NCBI RefSeq assembly: GCF_005222785.1
Contig: NZ_STGH01000001.1
Span: forward strand, 1,736,001 to 1,800,000
Direction of reading: 5' to 3'
DNA: 64,000 bases
DNA from: Rhodobacter sp. SY28-1
GTDB lineage: Bacteria; Pseudomonadota; Alphaproteobacteria; Rhodobacterales; Rhodobacteraceae
Below, one piece after another: positions 18,667-27,291 of the stretch. The notes beneath the pieces are model-generated. The model searched no databases. It saw only the letters and a program-made list of their open reading frames with translations, and had not been told where the DNA came from. The position numbers were made by a program, and so were the translations under genes. Position 1 is the first letter of the stretch. Each line of letters begins with the position of its first letter.

Positions 18667-18935
18667 TTGGCAATCTTGGCGCCGACCCGGATTACTGGCC
18701 GCTGGTCCTGTGTTTGGTCTGGCTGATCGCGGCCAATGTGATCGCGATGTTCCCCTCGCGCGACAAGCACTGGCGGGCGGCCTATGTGCTGATTGCGGTG
18801 GGCGTGCCGCTTCTGGGCTGGGCGACCTATGTCTCGGGTCCGGTGGTAGGGCTTCTGCTTCTGGCGGCGGGGGCCTCGATCCTGCGCTGGCCGGTGATTT
18901 TCCTGTGGCGCTGGCTGCGCCGCCAGATCGGGTAG
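18663..18935 (+). CDS. DUF2484 small membrane protein (second copy)
   Basis: A 90-residue protein with hydrophobic segments near 12-30, 38-55 and 58-78, ending in a basic tail (RWLRRQIG). It shares the DUF2484 layout with the gene at 17142-17420: an N-terminal Leu/Trp-rich helix, an AMFPSRDKHW-type loop matching AMLPMKRQM, and a central Gly/Trp segment. The start overlaps the permease stop (ATGA). Function is unknown. Confidence 0.72.
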   Translation: MIGNLGADPDYWPLVLCLVWLIAANVIAMFPSRDKHWRAAYVLIAVGVPLLGWATYVSGPVVGLLLLAAGASILRWPVIFLWRWLRRQIG

Positions 18936-18941
18936 GGTGTG

Positions 18942-19205
18942 ATGAACGGGACGCTTTGGGCGATTGCGGGGGCGGTGGTGATCCTGGCCGGGGTCGTGTC
19001 CTATTTCGTGACCCGGCGCTATGGCTGGGGCGCGGCGGTGATCCTGCCGGTGGTTGCGCTGGCGGCGATGATCGGGATGACCTGGCAGGACTCTGGGCTG
19101 GACTTGGCCGGGGGCATCGACCTGATGCGAGAGTCGCTGGTCTTTGCGGCCCCCGTCTTCGGCGGGGTGCTGGTCGGCATTCTGGTGGCCCGGCGGCGGG
19201 CCTGA
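18942..19205 (+). CDS. Small three-helix membrane protein, unknown function
   Basis: A protein of about 87 residues with three predicted hydrophobic stretches (about 5-22, 30-46 and 65-82) and a C-terminal RRR. I do not recognise the family. It is the last gene before murB, 39 bp upstream. The ATG at 18942 is preferred; a GTG one codon earlier is equally possible. Its continuous coding frame and tight packing in the operon argue that it is real. Confidence 0.6.
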   Translation: MNGTLWAIAGAVVILAGVVSYFVTRRYGWGAAVILPVVALAAMIGMTWQDSGLDLAGGIDLMRESLVFAAPVFGGVLVGILVARRRA

Positions 19206-19244
19206 GGTCTTGCAGAGGCGCGGAAAGCGCCGCAGAAGACGGGC

Positions 19245-20174
19245 ATGAGGATGACACTACCCGAAACGCGCGGCGTGCTGACGCCGGATCGCCCCTTGGC
19301 GGACCTGACCTGGCTGCGGGTGGGGGGGCCTGCGGATTGGCTGTATCAGCCTGCGGATGAGGCTGATCTTTGCGCCTTTCTGGCCACGCTGGACCCTTCG
19401 GTGCCGGTGTTCCCGATGGGAGTGGGGTCGAACCTGATCGTGCGGGATGGCGGCATCCGGGCGGTGGTGATCCGGCTGGGGCGGGGGTTCAACTCGATTG
19501 AGGTGCAGGGCGATAGGGTTGTAGCCGGTGCGGCGGCGCTGGACGCGCATGTGGCGCGGCGCGCGGTCGAGGCCGGGCTGGACCTGACATTTCTGCGCAC
19601 CATCCCGGGAAGCATCGGCGGCGCTGTGCGGATGAACGCAGGGTGCTACGGGTCCTATGTCGCGGATGTGCTGGAGGAGGTGCGGGTTGTCACGCGCTCG
19701 GGTGAGGTGCAGACGCTGCCCGCGTCGGCGCTGAACCTGCGCTATCGGCAGAGCGATGTGCCGGCAGGCTCGGTCATCGTGTCGGCAACATTCCGGGCGG
19801 TGAAGGGTGATCCGGCGGCGCTCGAGTCGCGGATGGCGGAGCAGATCGCCAAGCGCGATGCGTCGCAGCCGACGAAGGAGCGGTCGGCGGGGTCGACGTT
19901 CCGCAATCCGGCGGGGCGGTCGTCCACGGGCAAGGCCGACGACACGCATGAATTGAAGGCCTGGAAGGTGATCGACGACGCGGGGATGCGGGGCGCTCGG
20001 GTGGGCGGGGCGCAGATGTCCACCATGCATTCCAATTTTCTCATCAACGCCGGGGGGGCGACGGCGGCGGATCTGGAAAATCTCGGCGAAGAGGTCAGGA
20101 AAAAGGTTTACCAATCAAGCGGTATCACGCTAGAGTGGGAAATCATGCGGGTCGGAGAATTCCCGCACGAATAA
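19245..20174 (+). CDS. murB: UDP-N-acetylenolpyruvoylglucosamine reductase
   Basis: A 309-residue FAD enzyme reducing UDP-GlcNAc-enolpyruvate to UDP-MurNAc with NADPH. The FAD-binding motif [14 protein letters not shown], the [12 protein letters not shown] loop, the catalytic-Ser region SAGSTFRNP and a late HSNF are visible. It is of the type I/II family size. The start could be 19245 or the ATG two codons later. It belongs to the dcw operon. Confidence 0.95.
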   Translation: MRMTLPETRGVLTPDRPLADLTWLRVGGPADWLYQPADEADLCAFLATLDPSVPVFPMGVGSNLIVRDGGIRAVVIRLGRGFNSIEVQGDRVVAGAAALDAHVARRAVEAGLDLTFLRTIPGSIGGAVRMNAGCYGSYVADVLEEVRVVTRSGEVQTLPASALNLRYRQSDVPAGSVIVSATFRAVKGDPAALESRMAEQIAKRDASQPTKERSAGSTFRNPAGRSSTGKADDTHELKAWKVIDDAGMRGARVGGAQMSTMHSNFLINAGGATAADLENLGEEVRKKVYQSSGITLEWEIMRVGEFPHE

Positions 20175-20213
20175 CAAATCACGGGTCGGCAACAGACCCG
20201 GATGAGGCAGTGT

Positions 20214-21134
20214 ATGGCGGGCGCATCGAGCAGGATGGCCCCCGAAGTGGCGGTTCTGATGGGTGGGCTTTCCGCTGAGCGGGAAGTATCGCTTGTCTCT
20301 GGGCGCGAATGCGCCAAGGCCCTGCGGGAGGCTGGTTACAAGGTGACGGAGGTCGATTGCGGCCCCGATCTGCCTGCGCGCCTTTCTGACCTTAAGCCCG
20401 ATGTCTGCTTCAACGCCCTGCACGGCCGATGGGGCGAGGATGGCTGCGTCCAGGGGATGCTGGAATGGCTGGGCATCCCTTACACGCATTCCGGGGTGCT
20501 GGCCTCGGCCCTGGCGATGGACAAGGTCAAGACCAAGGAGGTTTACAGGGCCGCCGGTCTGCCGGTGGTCGACAGTGTGCTGGCCACGCGGGACGAGGTG
20601 GAGGCGGGGCATGTCCTGCCCGCGCCCTATGTGGTGAAGCCTTACAACGAGGGCTCCTCGGTCGGGGTCTATATCGTCCGCGAGGGGTCGAACGCGCCGC
20701 GGCTGGCTGCGTCGATGCCTGCGGTGGTGATGGTCGAGACTTACGCTCCGGGTCGCGAGTTGACGGTGACGGTGATGGGCGACCGGGCGCTGGGGGTGAC
20801 GGATATCATCACCGACGGCTGGTATGATTACGAGGCGAAATATGCGCCCGGTGGCAGTCGGCATGAGTGCCCGGCGAATATCCCGGCCGAGATCGAGGCG
20901 GCCTGTCTGGATTATGCGCTGCGGGCACACAAGGCGCTGGGGTGCCGGGGGGTGTCGCGGACCGATTTCCGCTGGGATGAAACGCGGGGCTTGGCGGGGC
21001 TGATCCTGCTGGAGACGAACACCCAGCCGGGGATGACGCCGACCTCGCTTGCCCCGGAACATGCCGCGTTGCATGGGATGAGCTTTGCCGACTTCTGCGC
21101 TTGGATGGTGGAGGACGCGTCATGCAATCGCTGA
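20214..21134 (+). CDS. ddl: D-alanine--D-alanine ligase
   Basis: A 306-residue ATP-grasp enzyme making the D-Ala-D-Ala dipeptide. Motifs: [16 protein letters not shown] at the N-terminus, HGRWGEDG, the glycine-rich loop EGSSVGVY, and the C-terminal metal-binding [11 protein letters not shown]. The ATG at 20214 has GAGG 6 bases upstream (20204-20207), better than an ATG at 20202 or one at 20235. It overlaps ftsQ by 13 bases. Confidence 0.95.
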   Translation: MAGASSRMAPEVAVLMGGLSAEREVSLVSGRECAKALREAGYKVTEVDCGPDLPARLSDLKPDVCFNALHGRWGEDGCVQGMLEWLGIPYTHSGVLASALAMDKVKTKEVYRAAGLPVVDSVLATRDEVEAGHVLPAPYVVKPYNEGSSVGVYIVREGSNAPRLAASMPAVVMVETYAPGRELTVTVMGDRALGVTDIITDGWYDYEAKYAPGGSRHECPANIPAEIEAACLDYALRAHKALGCRGVSRTDFRWDETRGLAGLILLETNTQPGMTPTSLAPEHAALHGMSFADFCAWMVEDASCNR

Positions 21135-22018
21135 CCGCGCGCCGTCCAAGCCGGGGTATCCGCCGCGATCCGGCGCCGTCCAAGTGGGACTACCGGCTGC
21201 AGCGGCTGATGCTGACGCCTTACGTCCGGGGCTTTGTCTGGAAGGGTCTGCCAACGCTGGTCATCCTGGGCGGGATCGCGCTGTGGTTCAGCCACGAGCC
21301 GAACCGGCAGGCGGTGATCGGGCAGCTGACGCATCTGCGTGAAGAGTTCGAGGCGCGGCCGGAGTTCCGGGTGTCGCTGGCGCGTGTCGAGGGTGCGTCG
21401 GACGATCTGGCCGTGGCGGTGCGGGCCAAGCTGGCGCTGCCCCTGCCGATGTCTTCTTTCGACATTGACCTGGATGCCGCGCGGGCAAGGATCGAGGCGC
21501 TGGATGCGGTCAGGAAGGCCGATCTGCGGGTGCGGTCGGGCGGCGTGTTGCAGGTGGTGATCACCGAGCGCATGCCGGTCGCGATCTGGCGGACCGAGGA
21601 CGGGCTGACGCTGGTTGATGAGACCGGCCACCGTGTGGCGGGCCTGATGTCGCGCGCCGACCGGCCCGACCTGCCGCTGATCGCGGGCGAGGGCGCTGAC
21701 CTCGCCACGCCCGAGGCGCTGGACCTGATCGCTGCCGCCGGTCCGCTGCTGCCTCGCATTCGCGGTCTGGTGCGGGTGGGCGAGCGGCGCTGGGACTTGG
21801 TCCTTGACCGCGAGCAGCGCGTGCTGCTGCCCGAAGTGAATCCGGTGCAGGCGCTGGAGCGCTTGCTGGCGCTGGACCATGCGCAAGACCTGATGAACCG
21901 CGACATCCTGACCGTGGACCTGCGGTCAGATCACCGACCCACCCTTCGCCTTACCCCCCATGCCCTTGCCGAAATCCGTCGCGCGCAAGGCCTAGAAACC
22001 GTGGAGAACGAACTGTGA
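21122..22018 (+). CDS. ftsQ: Cell division protein FtsQ
   Basis: A 298-residue bitopic membrane protein of the divisome. A cytoplasmic basic N-terminus of about 40 residues precedes a single transmembrane helix ([15 protein letters not shown]). A periplasmic POTRA domain follows ([19 protein letters not shown], then [16 protein letters not shown]) with the beta domain after it (LVDETGHRV). GGAGG stands about 9 bases before the ATG at 21122, inside the end of ddl. The stop overlaps the GTG start of ftsA. Confidence 0.92.
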   Translation: MQSLTARRPSRGIRRDPAPSKWDYRLQRLMLTPYVRGFVWKGLPTLVILGGIALWFSHEPNRQAVIGQLTHLREEFEARPEFRVSLARVEGASDDLAVAVRAKLALPLPMSSFDIDLDAARARIEALDAVRKADLRVRSGGVLQVVITERMPVAIWRTEDGLTLVDETGHRVAGLMSRADRPDLPLIAGEGADLATPEALDLIAAAGPLLPRIRGLVRVGERRWDLVLDREQRVLLPEVNPVQALERLLALDHAQDLMNRDILTVDLRSDHRPTLRLTPHALAEIRRAQGLETVENEL

Positions 22019-23349
22019 CCGATCTCTATACTTCCCAGCGCGCCATGCGGAACATGCGCAAGGCGGCCATGCAGCGCGGCGTGATCGCCATTCTGGACGT
22101 GGGCACCAGCAAGATTGCCTGCCTTGTGCTGCGGTTCGACGGGCCGGACCGGCTGCGCGAGCAGGATGGTGTCGGGCCGATGGCGGGGCAAAGCCAGTTC
22201 CGGGTGATCGGGGCAGCGACGACGCGCAGCCGTGGCGTCCGTTTCGGCGAGATCGCGGTCATGAACGAGACCGAGCGCGCCATCCGCACGGCGGTGCAGG
22301 CGGCGCAGAAGATGGCCAACGTGCGGGTCGATCATGTGATCGCTTGCTTCTCGGGCGCGGAGCCGCGCAGCTATGGGCTGGCGGGCGAGCTGGACCTGCA
22401 GGATTCGGTGGTGACGGAACAGGACGTCAGCCGGGTGCTGGCATCCTGCGACGTGCCGGACCTTGGGGCAGGGCGCGAGGTGCTTCACGCCCAGCCGGTC
22501 AACTTTGCGCTGGACCATCGGTCGGGCCTTGGCGATCCGCGCGGGCAGATCGGGCATCGGCTGGCGGTCGACATGCACCTTCTGTCAGTGGACGGCGATG
22601 TGGTGCAGAACCTGCTGTACTGCATCAAGCGCTGTGACCTGGAATTGGCGGGGATTGCTTCGTCCGCCTACGTCTCGGCGATTTCCTCGCTGGTCGAGGA
22701 TGAGCAGGAGCTGGGTGCGGCCTGCATCGACATGGGCGGCGGGGCGACCGGCATTTCGATCTTCATGAAGAAGCACATGATCTATGCGGATTCGGTGCGG
22801 ATGGGCGGGGACCATGTGACCTCGGACATCTCCAAGGGTCTGCAGATCCCGATGGCGACGGCCGAGAAGATCAAGACGCGCCACGGCGGGCTGTATGCGA
22901 CCGGGATGGATGATCGGGAAATGATCGACATTGGCGGCGACAGCGGGGATTGGGAGAAGGACCGGCGACAGATCAGCCGGACCGAGCTGATCGGGATCAT
23001 GCGGCCGCGCGTCGAGGAAATCCTTGAGGAAGTGCGCGCCACGCTGGACGCAGCAGGGTTTGACACGTTGCCGAGCCAGCAGATCGTGCTGACCGGGGGT
23101 GGCAGCCAGATTCCGGGGCTGGACGGCATCGCGACACGGGTGCTGGGCCAGCGGGTGCGGCTGGGTCGTCCGCTGCGGGTGCAAGGCTTGCCGCAGGCGG
23201 CGACGGGGGCGGCTTTTGCCTCGGCGGTAGGGCTGTGCCTGTTCGCTGCGCATCCGCAGGACGAATGGTGGGACTTCGAGATTCCGGCGGAACGCTATCC
23301 CGCACGCTCGCTGCGGCGGGCCGTCAAATGGTTCAAGGACAACTGGTGA
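22015..23349 (+). CDS. ftsA: Cell division actin-like protein FtsA
   Basis: A 444-residue actin-fold ATPase that tethers FtsZ to the membrane. Phosphate 1 motif (GVIAILDVGTSKIACLV), the phosphate 2 region CIDMGGGATGISIF and the adenosine motif (VLTGGGSQIPGL) are clear. The C-terminal amphipathic helix is present (LRRAVKWFKDNW). GTG start at 22015 overlaps the ftsQ TGA. About 196 bp separate it from ftsZ, leaving room for a separate ftsZ promoter. Confidence 0.96.
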   Translation: MTDLYTSQRAMRNMRKAAMQRGVIAILDVGTSKIACLVLRFDGPDRLREQDGVGPMAGQSQFRVIGAATTRSRGVRFGEIAVMNETERAIRTAVQAAQKMANVRVDHVIACFSGAEPRSYGLAGELDLQDSVVTEQDVSRVLASCDVPDLGAGREVLHAQPVNFALDHRSGLGDPRGQIGHRLAVDMHLLSVDGDVVQNLLYCIKRCDLELAGIASSAYVSAISSLVEDEQELGAACIDMGGGATGISIFMKKHMIYADSVRMGGDHVTSDISKGLQIPMATAEKIKTRHGGLYATGMDDREMIDIGGDSGDWEKDRRQISRTELIGIMRPRVEEILEEVRATLDAAGFDTLPSQQIVLTGGGSQIPGLDGIATRVLGQRVRLGRPLRVQGLPQAATGAAFASAVGLCLFAAHPQDEWWDFEIPAERYPARSLRRAVKWFKDNW

Positions 23350-23384
23350 CCACTATATCCACGCGCCGAGGGCGAAATACCGCT

Positions 23385-23412
23385 GAAATCGGGGGCTTGA
23401 CCCCCAGATTTC
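23385..23412. terminator. Hairpin in the ftsA-ftsZ gap
   Basis: GAAATCGGGGG pairs with CCCCC-A-GATTTC around CTTGA with a single bulge. No T-run follows at once, so it may be an attenuator or an mRNA processing structure rather than a full terminator. Confidence 0.4.
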
Positions 23413-23437
23413 GTGGTCTTGCGAGAGTTTTCGCGTG

Positions 23438-23451
23438 ACGTTTTGAAACGT
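23438..23451. promoter_or_regulatory. Palindrome ACGTTT-TG-AAACGT upstream of ftsZ
   Basis: A perfect 6+6 inverted repeat with a 2-bp centre, 95 bp before the ftsZ start. The geometry suits a dimeric regulator. A GANTC site (GAATC, 23460-23464) follows 9 bp later; such sites are targets of CcrM methylation in alphaproteobacteria. Both are candidates for ftsZ control. Confidence 0.35.
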
Positions 23452-23545
23452 TGTGGATAGAATCGGGGATAAGTCGGCCTTCCGCGGGGATTTAATGGCG
23501 GAAAGGACCGGTAAACAGGCGGCGGACAAAGGGACAGGCAAACCC

Positions 23546-25186
23546 ATGGCACTCAATTTGACGATGACTTCTGAGCGTGAAGAGCTGAAGCCGCGCATCA
23601 CCGTTTTCGGCGTCGGCGGCGCGGGCGGCAATGCGGTGAACAACATGATCGACAAGATGCTGGAAGGCGTCGAGTTCGTCGTGGCGAACACCGATGCGCA
23701 GGCCCTGCAGCAAAGCCGGGCAGGCGCGCGCATCCAGATGGGTGTCAAGGCAACGGAAGGACTTGGGGCAGGGGCGCGGCCTTCGGTCGGCGCAGCGGCG
23801 GCGGAAGAGACGATCGAAGAAATCGTCGACCACCTTGCCGGGGCGCATATGTGCTTCATCACCGCGGGCATGGGTGGCGGCACGGGAACCGGGGCCGCGC
23901 CGATCATCGCACAGGCCGCACGGGAGTTGGGCGTCTTGACGGTTGGCGTCGTGACGAAGCCGTTCCAGTTTGAAGGCCAGAAGCGGATGCGGCAGGCCGA
24001 AGAAGGCATCGAAAGCCTGCAGAAGGTCGTCGATACGCTGATCATCATCCCGAACCAGAACCTGTTCCGGCTGGCGAACGAGCGCACCACCTTCACCGAA
24101 GCCTTCGCGATGGCCGACGACGTGCTGTATCAGGGCGTCAAAGGTGTGACGGACCTGATGGTCCGTCCGGGCCTCATCAACCTCGACTTCGCCGACGTCC
24201 GCGCCGTGATGGACGAGATGGGCAAAGCGATGATGGGCACGGGCGAAGCCCAGGGAGACGACCGTGCGGTGCAGGCGGCGGAGAAGGCGATTGCCAACCC
24301 GCTTCTGGACGAGATCAGCCTGAACGGCGCGAAGGGTGTGCTGATCAACATCACCGGCGGCCATGACCTGACGCTGTTCGAGTTGGACGAAGCCGCGAAC
24401 ATCATCCGCGAGAAGGTGGACCCGGAAGCCAACATCATCGTGGGCTCCACCCTCGACACCGCGATGGAAGGCCGGATCCGCGTGTCGGTCGTGGCGACCG
24501 GCATCGACGCTTCGGCTGCGAACAAGGCCGAACCGCCGGTGGCGCGCCGGTCCATGGGGACGCCGCTGACGCTGAACCCGGTGCGTGAGCCCGAAGCGTC
24601 GCGTGCAGCCGCCCCGGTCTATACCCCAGCCCCCGAGCCGGTGATGGAAGAGCGGATGGCCTTCGAGGAAGAGGTCGACAGCGTGGCTGATGCCGCCTTC
24701 GACGCCGCCGCGTCGAAAGCCGACATGGATATGGACGATCTGTCGATTGCCGACGATCTGCCGCCGCCCGCCTATCGTCCGGCCCCGGCCCAGCCGACGC
24801 TGGTCCGCTCGACCCCGGCGGCGATCGAGGCCGACCCGAGCGACTTTGTCGCCCCGCGTCCGCGCGTCGCAGGTCAGCCCTCGCCCGAGGCTCTGGCCCG
24901 GCTGCAGGCAGCGGTGAGCCGTCCTGGCAGCACCCCGGCCAAGTTCACCCGGCCAACGCCGGTTGCGGCCCCGACCCCGGCGGCAGCAGCGGCTGCGGCA
25001 CCGAAGCCGCGCTTTGGCATCGGCTCGCTGATCAACCGTATGGCAGGCCATCTGGAAGCGGGCAGCCCGACAGCACCGGCCGGGCGGACGCAACCGCCGG
25101 TCACGTCCTACGACGACGATCATGACATGGGATCCGACCAGGACCGGATCGAGATTCCCGCCTTCCTGCGCCGCCAGGCAAACTGA
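23546..25186 (+). CDS. ftsZ: Cell division protein FtsZ
   Basis: A 546-residue tubulin-like GTPase forming the Z-ring. The GTP-binding signature GGGTGTG is at 110-116, [11 protein letters not shown] is near 22-32, and the T7 loop (NLDFADV) is present. The globular domain ends near 320. A long Ala/Pro/acidic linker of about 190 residues, usual for alphaproteobacteria, follows, and then the C-terminal anchor peptide ([14 protein letters not shown]) for FtsA binding. The start is at MALNLTM as in relatives; the upstream in-frame extension is rejected. Confidence 0.97.
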   Translation: MALNLTMTSEREELKPRITVFGVGGAGGNAVNNMIDKMLEGVEFVVANTDAQALQQSRAGARIQMGVKATEGLGAGARPSVGAAAAEETIEEIVDHLAGAHMCFITAGMGGGTGTGAAPIIAQAARELGVLTVGVVTKPFQFEGQKRMRQAEEGIESLQKVVDTLIIIPNQNLFRLANERTTFTEAFAMADDVLYQGVKGVTDLMVRPGLINLDFADVRAVMDEMGKAMMGTGEAQGDDRAVQAAEKAIANPLLDEISLNGAKGVLINITGGHDLTLFELDEAANIIREKVDPEANIIVGSTLDTAMEGRIRVSVVATGIDASAANKAEPPVARRSMGTPLTLNPVREPEASRAAAPVYTPAPEPVMEERMAFEEEVDSVADAAFDAAASKADMDMDDLSIADDLPPPAYRPAPAQPTLVRSTPAAIEADPSDFVAPRPRVAGQPSPEALARLQAAVSRPGSTPAKFTRPTPVAAPTPAAAAAAAPKPRFGIGSLINRMAGHLEAGSPTAPAGRTQPPVTSYDDDHDMGSDQDRIEIPAFLRRQAN

Positions 25187-25213
25187 AAAGAACGCGGCAC
25201 ACTGACAGAGACT

Positions 25214-25242
25214 GGCCCGGGAAACCGGGCCTTTTCCTTTTT
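25214..25242 (+). terminator. Rho-independent terminator after ftsZ
   Basis: GGCCCGG and CCGGGCC pair perfectly around a GAAA tetraloop, followed by TTTTCCTTTTT. It closes the dcw operon before lpxC. Confidence 0.9.
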
Positions 25243-25380
25243 GTGGCAAGGACTTGCCGATCATTTCAACCCTGTCACATACCGTCACAAAGAGTGAGTT
25301 GAGATCGCGCGCATGAGAGAATACCTAACTTGCAACCGGAAGCAGGCACTGAACCTGCCCGGCATGAGGTTGAGCGAGAC

Positions 25381-26310
25381 GTGCAGAATACGCTGAATTC
25401 CCCTGCGACCTTTACCGGGCTTGGCCTGCACTCGGGCTTGCCTGTGCGCATGGTCGTGCGCCCGGCGCCTGCCGACCACGGGATCTGGTTTCGCCGCACC
25501 GACATCGCCGACCGGGATGCGCTGATCCCGGCGCGCTGGGATGCAGTCACTCCGTCGCGGCTGTGCACGGTGATCGAGAACGACGCGGGTGTGTCCGTCT
25601 CGACCATCGAACACATCATGGCTGCGCTGGCTGGTTTCGCCGTTCACAACGCACTGATCGAGATCGACGGGCCGGAAGTTCCGATCCTTGACGGCTCGGC
25701 GCTGGCCTTCATCGAGGGCTTCATGGCCGCAGGTCTGGACGAGCAGTATCTGCCGGTCCGCGCCGTGCGGGTGCTTCGTCCCGTCGAAGTGCGCGAAGGT
25801 GACGCGGTGGCGCGGCTGGAACCGGCCGACATGCTGGAGATCGATTTCCGCATCGACTTCGAGGACGCGGCCATCGGGGTGCAGGAGCGCAGCCTGAACA
25901 TGGCCAACGGCGCCTTCGTGCGCGAGCTGTCCGACAGCCGCACCTTCTGCCGCCAGTCCGATATCGATGCAATGCGGGCCAAGGGCCTGGCTCTGGGCGG
26001 GACGCTGGAGAATGCGGTCGTCTTTGCGGGCGACCAGGTGCTGTCGCCGGGCGGTCTGCGCCATGCGGACGAGCCTGTGCGCCACAAGATGCTGGACGCG
26101 GTGGGCGATCTGGCGCTGGCCGGTGGCCCGGTTCTGGGGCGTTATGTGGGCGAACGGGCAGGTCATGCGCTGACGAACCGGCTGCTGCGCGCGCTGTTTG
26201 CCGATGCTTCGGCCTATGAAATCGTCGACTGCGGGCCGCGCACCTTGGGCAAGTTGCCGGGTGTTGGCGTCCATGCGGGCGATTTGCCCATCCGCAACGG
26301 GTCCTGCTGA
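25381..26310 (+). CDS. lpxC: UDP-3-O-acyl-N-acetylglucosamine deacetylase
   Basis: A 309-residue zinc deacetylase, first committed step of lipid A synthesis. TFTGLGLHSGLPVRM near the start, the zinc ligand in TIEHIMAALAG, ILDGSALAFIEG, and HKMLDAVGDLALAG with a later zinc/catalytic His are present. The GTG start at 25381 gives the family N-terminus (MQNTL); an upstream TTG would add 17 atypical residues. It follows the ftsZ terminator, so it has its own promoter in the 140 bp before it. Confidence 0.93.
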   Translation: MQNTLNSPATFTGLGLHSGLPVRMVVRPAPADHGIWFRRTDIADRDALIPARWDAVTPSRLCTVIENDAGVSVSTIEHIMAALAGFAVHNALIEIDGPEVPILDGSALAFIEGFMAAGLDEQYLPVRAVRVLRPVEVREGDAVARLEPADMLEIDFRIDFEDAAIGVQERSLNMANGAFVRELSDSRTFCRQSDIDAMRAKGLALGGTLENAVVFAGDQVLSPGGLRHADEPVRHKMLDAVGDLALAGGPVLGRYVGERAGHALTNRLLRALFADASAYEIVDCGPRTLGKLPGVGVHAGDLPIRNGSC

Positions 26311-26314
26311 ACCT

Positions 26315-26342
26315 GCGCAAAGTCACGAAAGGCGTTTTGCGC
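26315..26342 (+). terminator. Possible terminator after lpxC
   Basis: GCGCAAA and TTTGCGC enclose a 14-base loop, followed a few bases later by ATTTTTC. A moderate candidate. Confidence 0.4.
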
Positions 26343-26415
26343 CCCGGATTTTTCTGTGCTAGGACGGGCCAAACATAGGGCGAACCGCCCGGGCTGCAGG
26401 TTGGATAGGCAAAGA

Positions 26416-27255
26416 ATGTCAGGCAGAAGGCCCGGCGCAGGGTTTGTAGGAGCGGCGGTTCTGGCGATGGTGCTGACCGGCTGCGGTGGCGGCCAGCAGG
26501 AACGTGCGCTTGATTCCTACACGGCGGAAGAAATCTACAAGAAGGGCGAGCTGGAGCTTGAGACCGGCAAGAAGCCCAAGGATGCGCTGCTTTACTTCCA
26601 GGAAGTCGAGCGGCTGTATCCTTATACTGAATTCGCCAAGCGCGCCCTGATCATGCAGGCCTTCACCCATCACAAGGCGAAGGAATATCCCGAGGCCCGC
26701 GACGCGGCGCAGCGATTCCTCGACTTCTACCCGGGTGACGAGGATGCGCCTTACGCCCTGTATCTGATGGCGCTGTCCTATTACGACCAGATCGACGATG
26801 TCGGCCGCGACCAAGGGGTCACCTTCCAGGCGCTGAAGGGCATGCGCGACGTGATCGAGACCTATCCCGACAGCGAATATGCCCGGTCCGCCATCCTGAA
26901 GTTCGAGCTTGCGTTCGACCAGCTGGCCGCGAAGGAAATGGAAGTCGGGCGCTATTACCTGAAGCGCAAGCATTACGCGGCGGCGATCAACCGGTTCCGG
27001 ACAGTCGTGGCAGATTACCAGACCACCTCGTTTACGGCCGAGGCGCTGCATCGCCTGACCGAAAGCTATCTGGCGCTGGGTCTGACCGATGAGGCTCAGA
27101 CTTCGGCGGCGATCCTGGGTTACAACTACCAGTCCTCGCCGTTCTATGACGACAGCTTCCGCCTCTTGAAGGGCAAGGGCCTGTCGCCGGAAGCCAAGGG
27201 CGAAGGCTGGCTGCGCACGATCTATCGCCAGATGGTGCGGGGCGAGTGGTTGTAG
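26416..27255 (+). CDS. bamD: Outer-membrane assembly lipoprotein BamD
   Basis: A 279-residue lipoprotein. The signal peptide ends in the lipobox LTGC, with Cys23 to be lipidated. TPR-type repeats follow (AEEIYKKGELELETGKKPKDA, ALLYFQEVERLYPYTEFAKR, the DAAQRFLDFYPGDEDAPYAL segment), the hallmark of BamD/ComL. It works with BamA to insert beta-barrel proteins. The start at 26416 places the signal peptide correctly. It lies between lpxC and recN, a common alphaproteobacterial order. Confidence 0.93.
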   Translation: MSGRRPGAGFVGAAVLAMVLTGCGGGQQERALDSYTAEEIYKKGELELETGKKPKDALLYFQEVERLYPYTEFAKRALIMQAFTHHKAKEYPEARDAAQRFLDFYPGDEDAPYALYLMALSYYDQIDDVGRDQGVTFQALKGMRDVIETYPDSEYARSAILKFELAFDQLAAKEMEVGRYYLKRKHYAAAINRFRTVVADYQTTSFTAEALHRLTESYLALGLTDEAQTSAAILGYNYQSSPFYDDSFRLLKGKGLSPEAKGEGWLRTIYRQMVRGEWL

Positions 27256-27291
27256 TCATGGTGCGCTGTCGCGCACCCCACGAGGCGCCCG

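Noticed and set aside
16885-19257. 790-codon open frame on the minus strand over murC, DUF2484 and the permease
   Set aside because: Pro/Arg/Ser-rich shadow of well-supported genes on the plus strand.
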